A stretch of 64,000 nucleotides of DNA. It comes from Rotaria sordida (lineage: Eukaryota; Rotifera; Eurotatoria; Philodinida; Philodinidae). The position numbers and the translations under genes are program-made. This document shows, piece by piece, positions 12,701 through 22,659 of the stretch (positions are counted from its first letter, which is position 1; every line of letters starts with the position of its first letter). Location: contig CAJNOL010000899.1 in the NCBI GenBank assembly GCA_905250125.1, positions 1 to 64,000 of the forward strand, written 5' to 3'. The notes under the pieces are model-generated. The model was not told the origin of the DNA. It worked only from the letters and a program-made list of their open reading frames with translations, and ran no database searches.

Positions 12701-13563
12701 CACTACTTTTAGATTGCCCTAAGTATATGGCAAGATGGTGACAGTTCTGAGCATATAGAGAACAGAATAAAACCTTCATCTTTTAGATTTGTGGTTTTCT
12801 GTGAAAAATAAATTCTTTATGCCAATTTCATGAACATAAATAGTATTCGATTGAAAGAATTAGCAATTACTATGTAAACTCTTTGAAAAAAAAATTAATT
12901 TAAAGTATCTTAAATGATTCATTCAATAATTTCTTATGCATTAAAGTTTAGAATAAATTTAGAATTAAATATAATTTTATTTCAGGTGATGAATTAGGTC
13001 GAACACAACAAGGTAATAATAATGCATATTGTCAAGATAATGAAATATCTTGGTTAAATTGGGAAAAAGCTGATCAAGTATTGTTAGCATTTACACAAAA
13101 ATTAATTCATTTACGCCGTCAACATCCAGTTTTTCGTCGTCGAACATGGTTTCGTGGTAAACCAGTAAAACCTGGTGAAATTGATGATATAGCTTGGTTT
13201 AAATTTGATGGTAATCATATGACAGACGAAGATTGGCAACATGACTATGCCAAATCATTTGGTGTTTTTATTAATGGTCGAGGAATGCAAGGTCGTACAG
13301 TATTTGGTGTACGAGTTACTGATGATAATTTTTATATTATATTTAATGCTTATCATGGATATATTGATTATACATTACCTGGAGAAGAATATGCTAAAGA
13401 TTGGACATTAATATTAGATACGAGTAAAGATGAAGTTATTATTGAAGGTGATGAAGGAAGAATCTATCAAGCTGGTGAAAAAATAACTGTACATGACTAT
13501 TCTATTTTACTTTTGCATCATGTTGTTCCAAAAAAGGAACATGCTACAGCGCCTATGGTTTAG
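9742..13563 (+). CDS. glgX: bacterial-type glycogen debranching enzyme (GlgX/isoamylase, GH13)
   Basis: Hydrolyses alpha-1,6 branch linkages of glycogen or limit dextrin. Four exons: 9742-9949, 10015-10906, 11055-11599, 12986-13563; junctions stay in frame and give 2223 nt (740 aa). An N-terminal CBM48-like domain (about residues 10-130; [20 protein letters not shown]) precedes the GH13 barrel. The four GH13 motifs are intact: region I DVVYNH (292-297), region II GFRFDLA with nucleophile Asp369, region III LLAEPWD with acid/base Glu405, region IV TAHD with His476-Asp477. The pattern and length match GlgX/TreX (about 650-720 aa). It is unlike animal debranching enzyme AGL, which is bifunctional and about 1500 aa. 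Codon use matches neighbouring genes and all introns are spliceosomal, so any transfer is old and ameliorated. Intron 3 (11600-12985) carries a mariner fossil. Stop TAG at 13561. Confidence 0.93.
11838..12719. mobile_element. degenerate Tc1/mariner element in intron 3 of glgX
   Basis: Long inverted repeats of roughly 300 bp. The left end begins TAGGATAATTCAAAAGTAGTG, and the right end, read inward, TAGGGCAATCTAAAAGTAGTG; TA dinucleotides sit at both edges (11836-11837, 12720-12721), the expected target duplication. Both arms share TATATAGTCTGATAGTAAAA and GCAATGCTCTATTTTTCT. The central 200 bp holds the tail of a transposase on the minus strand. The element is internally deleted and cannot be autonomous. 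Confidence 0.85.
12241..12375 (-). pseudogene. mariner transposase C-terminal remnant
   Basis: An open run of 44 codons ending in TAG reads [16 protein letters not shown], then [17 protein letters not shown]. This matches the region around the third catalytic acidic residue of mariner-type transposases (SPDLAPcDfwLF...). The upstream catalytic core is missing. It is a fossil within the element at 11838-12719. Confidence 0.75.
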
Positions 13564-13731
13564 AATTTTTATATCTATGTTATCATTTTTTACACAAGCT
13601 AGGTTTTTTTGATAAGTGTTGTAGTATGTATTCTTTACAATTGTAATTCAGCTGTTATTACTTTTTTTTATACAAGTTGTGTTGTTTAGATTAAAAAATG
13701 AATTTTTGCCCTTATATAGCATGACAGATAT

Positions 13732-14076
13732 ATATATGGGATTGGCCAGTCTGGCCGGAAGCCCCATCAATATTTTTTGTATTGTAAGGATAAAACATAC
13801 TATTGTTCGGGTCATATGAAACAGGATCATAGATAACCTTGGATTGGCCCGAACAACACCATGTTTTATCCTTACAATAGTTGAGAAAAGTTACTAGCTC
13901 ACACTATAAGCTGGTAACTTTTCTCAACTATTGTAAGGATAAAACATGGTGTCGTTCGGGCCAATCCAAGGTTATCTATGATCCTGTTTCATATGACCCG
14001 AACAATAGTATGTTTTATCCTTACAATACAAAAAATATTGATGGGGCTTCCGGCCAGACTGGCCAATCCCATATAT
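13732..14076. repeat. 345-bp near-perfect nested palindrome
   Basis: The arms are symmetric about 13904 with only a few mismatches and a central loop of about 9 nt (CACACTATA). Outer ends are ATATATGGGATTGGCC and its complement. Each arm contains its own inverted pair of a 33-bp unit starting ATTGTAAGGATAAAACAT, so the unit occurs four times in alternating orientation: 13781-13813 (+), 13846-13878 (-), 13930-13962 (+), 13995-14027 (-). It lies about 170 bp after the glgX stop. The near-identity of arms implies a recent origin or active gene conversion. Confidence 0.95.
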
Positions 14077-16189
14077 GAGCAATTTCAGCGAAAGTGGACC
14101 CAAGTTCATATTTTTGGGAAGTTAAAATTGAATCTCGAAAGTACAAGATGCAATTTTGTATGTCACTTGTCCTCAGTGGTTTGAATCAATAGAATGACGG
14201 TTCATTTTTTACTCTCATTTATCCGACACTTGTTTGATGTGATGTCTATGAATGATTTATATGAATAAAATGATTTGTACGAGACGAACTGCAAGTATTT
14301 GTTTAAAGATTTGTCCTATATTATTAAGACTAATGTTAATACTCAATACATATAAAATATTATTTTAAATTGAATTAATAAAAAATCATGGTCTTAAAAG
14401 AGACGAAAGTTAATTTTGATTTGAGTGAAGGTATCATGCTAGATTGAAAATAAGTTAGAATATGTTTAAAACATATGCAAACTCATCTATCATGATCTTA
14501 TAAAAATAAAATGTCTATCCCATTTATGTAGAAGAGAAACTAATATTTTTTCCCTCAAAAAAGTAAACAGATCATCAATGAATTACGTGTCATTATGAAA
14601 TTTTATTTTTTCTAAATGATTTACTTCTCAATTTAAATTAGATGCTTTCATTTGAATAAAAAGCTATAGATGGATGAATGAGTGGTTTTGCAAAAACTTA
14701 TCAGAATTTCAATTTATCTGGTAAAATTTCAATTATAAAAATATTTAAAGAAAAAACAAATCAAAAGACAAAAATATTTATCAGTAAGACTAAACGACCT
14801 TCTCATTATGTACGGATTGCCGATCATATTCGTATTCCTTCTGAGGAAACTTCTACAAAAGATGATCAATAAGAATGTGCTCAGCGTCAACTGCTATAAA
14901 CTTTCGTAAATTTCATGTAACTAATAATGACACTCTGAATTGTCTGCAAATTTGAGTTTTCAGTTTATTAAACTCTGAGATGAAAAGCTCATGGCAATCA
15001 ATATGATGTTGAAGCGTCTTACCAGATTAGAAACATCCCTTCCTCATATTTTATGTCGGTTTCAATTGCATTTTTCTCTATCGTTTCCCCTATTACAGAT
15101 GATTATCTATGTGAGCTCACTGCATATTTTCTCTATTACTTTTCAAAAGCAACGATAGAACAAGAATGAAATAACTATAATATTCTCTCTCTTAACAACA
15201 GCGAAATGTTTGTTGAAATATGAAAAGTTCTCTATTTTCTAAATAAACAGACATAAAAAATATCCAAATGTGTTTTCATATCTATATACTTTGTATAAAT
15301 TACTTCAAGGAGTCGTTCAAATTTTTTATAGATAGGAACTAGCCTAGAGTGGAAACTGGGATGACTGCAATAGTAGAAACGTTTATGATGGAAACTGATG
15401 TAATTCTCTTTCTTCCAAAATTTGACGAAAATTTGAGTATTATACTCACATGAAACCACATCGCTAAAAGTTGCAATTATTGTGCATTTTTTTATATTAA
15501 AAATACGATTGGGAACAATTTACACAAACTGAAATGAATGCAGTGTGATAGATCTTAAGTAATCAACAAAAATAAAAAAGACTATTCTTTACTAACGATT
15601 TGATTTTAAATATAGATGTTTATTATGAAAATCATTCTGAATTATAAGTTAGTCTTTGTTTTAAATGTTTATAATTTTGATGATAGATAATAAATAACAA
15701 GATTTATTTCTTATTCAACTATAACAAAGTTAATCTGACACTATTTAATTGATAATATATTTCCATCAAAATATTTCACATACGAAGGAATAGATATTTT
15801 TCCTTCTGCATATTTTATCATTTTCTTAAATGACTTGAATCATGTCACATTGATGTCAAACAAATCGAAAAAATTTTCTCCTATATTTAGTTTTTTCATT
15901 TAAACGTACATATCCTCGTATTCTACGCCCTCTGTTCTATCGTAGAGGTTCAGTATCATTTTAATGCAATGGAAAAAGTGTACGTATATCAAAGTGTATG
16001 TAGCTTATAGCTTATCACAACCATTTGTTTTTTGCTTGCGTATTTTCCATTTGAGGACTGATATGATAATTCATGTATGTGTGTTCATAGACTATAGGGT
16101 ATTATTGGTTGGCGAGAATAGACTACGCGAATAGTCTGGAATGGATAAATTATGAGTTGACATATAAAAAAAAGAAATACATCGCTAAA

Positions 16190-17005
16190 GTTGCATGCAC
16201 ATTTCCTATTGTCTTTCTTCTCTCACTCATCATATTCATTGTTTGTTCACAACAACAACTAACAAAAGAAAATGCATTCAAGCCATTGATAATTTCGAAT
16301 TCGAAACATTTATTCGAACTTATCTAGCTACGGATCTTACCAATGCAATACTTTTCAAACCTTGTATTAGATCTTACAGCAGTTTTTTTACAATACAATC
16401 ATTAAATTATTAATTACTCGCAATGTACGATTTCATAAGTGGCAAAAATAGATTACATTTATTTCTATATCTTAATACATTCTCACCATTGTTACCAAGT
16501 GGAATGAAAGGTGATGTTTTACGCGAACTGAACATTTTTCGACAAGAATGCAAACAAGCAAATGTGCAATCGTAAAATCAAAGAAACAAGGATGTGTGAG
16601 TGTCGGTGGGTGTGATTATGAGGATCTTCCCTTCACCCACTCTTCCCCTTCTCCCCGACACTCACACTCACACTCTTGAATTCAAATAAGAAAGATACAT
16701 TTTATGATCAAGTTCAAAAACACACATTAATACAACAATTTTTGTCACCAATTTAAATGAAATTAGAGAATAAACAAATGCATCAATTAAATTAATAGAT
16801 TTAAAGAAAATTTCGTTAGAACGACATTCTCTCACTCATCCTGCTATATACACTGTTACTGACCAAAGACTACTGATCAATAAATATGAAGAAGAAATGT
16901 TCCCATCAGATTATCAGCACAAAATCATGCTGAAGAAAATTATCAACTGTCTCCAAACATTTGATTGTGATTCAACGAACACTAAATTACGCCCTTTTCA
17001 TTAAA
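16190..17005 (+). pseudogene. possible decayed coding fragments, family unknown
   Basis: Protein-like stretches occur in shifting plus frames. Around 16255-16395 there is NFEFETFIRTYLATDLTNA; at 16450-16575, FSPLLPSGMKGDVLRELN; at 16796-17005, a 69-codon open run with HPAIYTVTDQRLLINKYEEE and ending in TAA. Stops and frame changes separate them. The composition resembles neighbouring coding exons more than spacer. No family is recognised; this may be chance. Confidence 0.25.
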
Positions 17006-17529
17006 TGTATTCCCGTTTAAGTATTTTTTTTTAATAATCATTTTTTTCAAAATGAAATGAAAGAGTATCAACAATAAAAAGTTAATGTTTTTATTTAATC
17101 AATCTCAACATCAAAATGAACGCAAAGCAAGTATTTATTCATTGTATTTTGTAAACTGCTTTCCAATTAACTAAAATTAAATGTTAACTATGCAGATTGA
17201 ACAAAAATTTAAATTGATTTGAAGAAAATTTACCGTGGAAAAAACCTATTCATTAGTATAATATGCTGGATCTGATAGGGAGTTATCAATAGTACTCCTA
17301 AGATAGGCCGCTTTCGATCCAAAATAAGATTGACAAATTGTTTATAATAAACAGAGTACGAAATATAGTACCAAAATTCTTGTACCAACAAAAGAAAAAT
17401 CATCGATTTAATAACTTCCTTATGTGATCAGACATCACAATGGTATACCTAAAACTAGAATAATAGTCGAAATATTAAAAAATAAAGTATTTTCGGTGCA
17501 TAAAGAAGCTTGATAGCACAAGACTTATT

Positions 17530-18410
17530 GTTAGATCGCAATAAGTTTCTTTCTTTTAAAAAGAGATTTTCTTTTCTTCCGATCAAACTAAATTTCTTTT
17601 TCTTGAAAACGCGATTTTCTTTTATTTCAATATTGAAATATAATCCTTGTCCATTTGAACAGGATTTTCTATCATTTTCTAATTCATGCGAAGTTCTTTC
17701 TTGTTAAAACGAGATTTCCTTTTGTTTGGAAATGGAAACACAAGTTTTTATTATAAAAACAACATTTTCTTTTGTTTTCTGATTCAAATAAATTTTTTTT
17801 TGTTAAAATGAGATTTGTATTGTTTTCTGGTTCAAACAAAATTTTTGCTTGCCGAAAGCAGATTTTCTTCTATTTTGAAATCGAAACGAACCCATCTCGT
17901 AAATACTGGACAATTTTTAGCGGTAAATTGCAGTAACGGGAGCCGATAATCGGATCGGTAGAATCGCGGTAAACCGGTGGTTTTTCCGAGCATTTTTACG
18001 ACATGGAAAGGTGCAAGAAAAAAACATTTAAAATAGCAAAATCGATGATTTGGAGCAACTAAATGTTAATGATCATTGGCGAACTAGTTAATCGGTTCAT
18101 TTTAGCGGTAAACCGCGGTATTCATCAAAACCGGTGGTTTACCACGGTAAATTGTAGCGACGGGAATCGGTAAAACCGCGGTTAACTGCCGGTTTTCTTC
18201 CAGTTTTTATCACATGGAAAATTTTTTTGGTCACAACGATACTTTCTTTTCTTTTGCTTTCTGATTCAAACGACATTCTTTATCAATAAGACACGATATC
18301 TTCTTTTGTTTTGAAATGAAAATGGACATTTTTTTTTGTTAAAAACGTGATTTTCTTTTATTTTCAAATTGAAACAAAACTTTTTTTTATGAATATCGAG
18401 TTTTCTGAAC
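17530..18410 (+). repeat. degenerate minisatellite, ~45-57 bp period
   Basis: A unit like GTTAAAACGAGATTTTCTTTT followed by GTTTTCTGATTCAAACAAAT and a T run recurs about eleven times. Its GATTTTCTTTT core falls near 17566, 17609, 17663, 17710, 17765, 17809 and 17858, and, after a 330-bp GC-rich interruption, near 18237, 18294, 18348 and 18397. Copies are diverged and the spacing is uneven. No coding frame runs through it. Confidence 0.75.
17905..18215. repeat. GC-rich palindromic word cluster (CGGTAAACCG type) inside the minisatellite
   Basis: An island much richer in GC than its surroundings, made of recurring GCGGTAAA / TTTACCGC and CCGGTGGTTT words in both orientations (for example GCGGTAAACCGGTGG and GCGGTAAACCGCGG). 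It has two roughly parallel halves (17915-18010 and 18105-18215), each ending ...CACATGGAAA or GACATGGAAA. It interrupts the minisatellite. Confidence 0.75.
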
Positions 18411-19540
18411 ATCTTTAAATACTTTTGGATCAGACTGAGAATGTTGAAGATAATATAACGTTTAAAGTCGGACAATGATTTCATCTCCTACATAAATAAG
18501 TTTAGCAAGTTGATAATACCTCATAAGATACATCTACAGGATGATTTTGATCAAAACAAATATATTATACTTTAAGTGTTGTGATATTCAGGAAGGCGTG
18601 TATACACTAAAAAAAAATGAAATCACCATTGTCATCTTATTTCTATTCTATTTCAATGCGTGATTTAAATCTCTTGGACATGTAACTTCCACTTAACCCA
18701 TCTTGTCATATATTCTACTGATTATTGACAGTCTATTCACTAAAAATTCTTTTTATTAATTTAATTCAGAACTAAATACAAGAAAAAAAAACATTTTGTA
18801 TTTTTAGCTTCTCAAAGAAATGTTTAGTGCTTATCATTTTTTTTGTTTATATCATCAGAAGAAAACTTTTGATCCGTCAGTGTTTGCTAAATATTTAGTT
18901 TCTGTTGATCATTATCCATATTTTGTCTCTATAATTTCTTACAAAAGAAAGATGTATCATAAAAGCTCATTGTTGCAATAAACGGTGGAATTCAAAAAAG
19001 TTCACGCCGACAGAGTTTAATAATTTATGAGAATATATTCATCTCGTATCATATTTTGAATTTGTAGGATAGCTTATGACAGTCTTTCTTTCAGGAATAA
19101 TAATTTAACTTCTGTAAAGTAATTAACATTTAGTTATTTAGACTGTTTATGGCTAATGGATAAATTTAGGGTTCTGTAAAAGAAAAGGCTTCCATCTATT
19201 CCATTAATTTTAAAAGAAAATAATATCATTTCTACTTGAAATATAAATATATATTGTTATGGTCAATCAGCAATATATGTAAGAGAAAATACAAATTGTA
19301 ATGTATTCTTTCAGTGACATTATTCGATAACTATACTTAGCTCACAAAAAAAAGCATATGAAATTAACTTTTTTTTTAGTATCCTGTTACAACTTACACA
19401 CATCTTTCATTCAATAGGAATTTACAGACGCATATAACGTTACAAGTGTAAAGTTGTGAGAAAAAATAGAATTTTTCACATTGTGTAAGTTAAATATAAG
19501 CATTAGTATTAAATCAAACCATATAAAAACAAATACAACA

Positions 19541-21003
19541 ATGGTGAATTTGGATACATCACAAAGCCGTTTAGCTATTTTTATTATTTTGCTCACACTG
19601 ACAATTCCATCAGTCATGTGTTCACTCTATATCTTTTATCACTTTATTCGATTTCGTGAGCTACGTCAGCGCATCAATAATCATATAATACTTATTTTAT
19701 TAACCATTACTTTTATACAAGTAAAAAACCAAAAATAATTAGAAATTTTTTCACGTGAAAATTTATCTAATATTATAGGTAACATGTGAACTACCATTAA
19801 CTTTAACTTTTTTACGAACTGGTTCAGCTGCTATATCATCGAGAAAGTTTTGTCAATTTTGGATTATTTTTAATTATATGTTATTTACTGGTAGCTTGTG
19901 AACAATGGCAATAGCAAGTATTCAACGACATTGGCTTGTGTTTCATCGAACGTTTTTTGATAAACATCTCATTCTCTTTCATTATATTCCATTAAGTCTT
20001 TGTGTTATATATCTGGTCATACTCTACAGTTGTTTAGTAATCAGATACTCATGTATAAATGCACTTGATTATTCGCTATGGACTTACGGAAGAGCATGCT
20101 ATCTTTATGAAATAAGATATAAGCTTTTAACTTTATCAAACAAGACTGATGCCTTCAACTTTTTCTCTAACGTAAATAGAAGGTGTTTGATTAAGATTTT
20201 TAGCAGATAACTTCAATATTTGCTCTCATTAATGTTTCTTTTTAGTTCTAATTAAATGTTCTAAAGGATCTTCGTTGCTTAATGATGAATTAAACAATGA
20301 TTTGAATGAATAATAATACTAATTATTTTCCTAAAATGACCAATACTTTATAGAAGTTAATGTACAGAAATACATATTGGCAATAATACATTTGTATGAG
20401 AACTACTAATTTAAAAAAAGGCATTATTGTTTTTTTGATTGGACTATATATACAAGAATGATGTCATTACATTATTTCAATATTCATTTTCAGAAAACGT
20501 TTGAAGATATTCGAAAGTGCAGAAAAAAATAATTTATGACTTTGATTAAATATCAAATTATCTTTAAAAATTAGAAAATCTGTATCTTGTAACGAATTCT
20601 ACTTTAGGCTGGCCTTGGTGCATATGATTGGATAGTCAATGTTTGTGTAGATGTTCTTCTGAGCATTCTAGTCACATTGCTAATTATCATTCGTGTTTTA
20701 ATTCAAAAACGTCGAACAACAACTCAACGATCTGTATGGAATTGAAGTCGTCGCATAATTTTACAGTTAGTTACTCTTTCAACACTTTATGTGTTAGTAT
20801 GGTTACCTTGTGTCATTTGTTTCGTTATTACACTTTTCAAATCTGTTCCATTTTTATCTTCACTTTATTCTACTTATCTTAGCTATTATCAGTATTTATC
20901 TAGTGTTCTCTGTCCATTTGCTTGTCTCATGGGTTTACCCGAAGTAAAACATGCATTGAAAAACACAATGCGGATTAAACCAAACATTGTGCGAATTAAA
21001 TGA
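19541..21003 (+). pseudogene. rhodopsin-class (rotifer-type) 7TM receptor, disrupted
   Basis: Three coding blocks in phase: 19541-19720, 19779-20111, 20608-21003 (303 codons with stop). Block 1 starts MVNLDTSQSRLAIFIILL and gives TM1-2; block 2 gives TM3-4 (RKFCQFWIIFNYMLFTGSL, then ASIQRHWLVFH in the DRY position); block 3 gives TM5-7 (WIVNVCVDVLLSILVTLL, TLYVLVWLPCVICFVI, and a C-terminal LMGLPEVKHAL). Three lesions are visible: TGA at 19901-19903 (SL-stop-TMAIAS) and TGA at 20743-20745 (VWN-stop-SRRI), both where Trp would fit, and ATAAG in place of a GTAAG donor after 20111. The 496-bp second intron is long for this window. All three are G-to-A on the coding strand. Most simply a young pseudogene of a large peptide-receptor-like family. 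Confidence 0.75.
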
Positions 21004-22657
21004 CAAACCATACAATATATGCAAAATTAACATAAAAGTCGTTTACAGAACTATTCATGAATATTAAGATTTTGCTTAATGTATAATGACTGTAAATTAT
21101 ACTGTAAAAAAAATTAACAGATTACAATAAAAAGGATTGCTGCTTACTCACTGAAAATTCTTCAAAACTTAACTGATAGTTCATTGTAGTTTAAGTCAAT
21201 TTCTCAGAAAAGATAGAATAAAAAATTGAACAATTTGAAAGTATTTTAATTTTCAAAGAATATTCAATGTAATAATCTCCTTCGAAATACAGCGTTGATT
21301 TACAGATAATTCTTTTTTTTTTCAAGTTATTGTAATCTTAGGTGCAACTGATTATTTGAAGTTTGTAAGAATCTATCATTGCTCAACAGGAGTCGTTCAT
21401 CAACTTAATTCAGCTTTTATTCAACAATTATGATTGTGACATTAACTGCTCGATGATTTGTATTCTAAGTAAAGGTTTTGAAAATAAAAAATGTAGCACA
21501 CAACTAAGAAATAAAAAACATCCAAAAAATTGTTTTCCTACAAAACGAGTGGGATGTCAATGAAACATTTTAGAATTTCTGATATAGTCAAATATTCTAA
21601 CTTATAATAATTTCAAGAACGAAAACTGTAGAAAGAAAACTAATCTCCTTCTTGGTCATTAGTAATTAGTTAATAAAAATGTAGAAGACAATAATTTATA
21701 AAACTATGTGTATCGCAAAACATAAAAAATTCAAGTAGGCGATAGATTTCTAAGAGAACACTATTACTTACATAATGTTACGTCGAAAACAGCAAAATCT
21801 GTCTAAATTTGTAAAATCGATGGATAAAAAACGTTCATTTACCTTTGATTAGCTTCATCTATGCTATACTCTTGCCAACGTGTACCACTAACGAGTTCAT
21901 ATCATCAGGTCTGTGAAAGTGTGTGATTGTATCCTCTTTCTCAATAGTTGAAAATTAATAATTATTATCTAACAATAAATACCAGATGTTTAGCATTTCA
22001 CCGAAGCATTTTTGTCTATGTCCCTCTTAGTTTCAAACTTTCATTCATTCCTTATTGTCTAGTAATTAAAGAATCGTTAGCCACATACAAAGGTCATAAA
22101 ATCTCAAATGAACACCAAGATTAATGTCATTAATATGATGACTTAATCGAGAATTGGGATTTAAAAATTCCTTTATAGAGTTTTAAATAACTTGATATTT
22201 TTTATACTGAAAATATTGTTATTCAAAAATATAATTCTTCATCCGAGTGTACTTTTAAATCGATTGTGTATAAATCTTTTCAATGCACTTAGTTAATAAT
22301 ACAATAAATGGAAGAAGAGCGATTTTAGACACGGTTAAATAGAGCCTGTTGGGTAGAGATCTCGGGCTCGGATTCAATCCAATAGATACTACTCTGAACG
22401 TAAGAGCCATTTACAACTTTATTCATAGAAGGTCACCATCGAGACTACTTGTGAAATGTGTACGATGTATTAGTCGCAGAATACAAATAATTGAAAACAA
22501 AAGTTTTCTCTCACGTTCGGAGCGACTGCCCAATTCGAATTCAAAAATTTTCGAATCGACGAGATCTAACATTATTTTTTTTTTAATATTCACGATTTCT
22601 AGTATTATTTTATTCTTACTACCAATGACAAAACGACTGAGAACCCTATTTTTCATC
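21004..22657. other. intergenic, no gene seen
   Basis: AT-rich. A patch at 22340-22620 carries recurring TTCGAAT/GAGATCTCG-type words in both orientations, which opens overlapping frames on both strands (22349-22660 plus, 22423-22656 minus); neither resembles a protein. Confidence 0.55.
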
Positions 22658-22659
22658 TA

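Larger units (their letters stand above)
13564..19540. other. 6-kb region without an intact gene
   Basis: After the glgX 3' end there is a nested palindrome (13732-14076), AT-rich DNA, a hairpin with telomere-like GTGTG words (about 16588-16677), possible gene relics (16190-17005), a degenerate minisatellite (17530-18410) and a GC-rich word cluster inside it (17905-18215). A 64-codon open frame at 14678-14872 shows no recognisable family. Confidence 0.6.

Noticed and set aside
13648..14184. Open frames on both strands giving the same peptide (MILFHMTRTIVCF...)
   Set aside because: They are mirror images produced by the palindrome; no start context, no family.
14678..14872. 64-codon plus-strand open frame
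   Set aside because: Lys/Thr-rich without domain, paralogue or gene context; kept only as a note in the spacer entry.
17530..18410. CRISPR-like array
   Set aside because: Units are degenerate, spacers are not distinct, and the context is eukaryotic.
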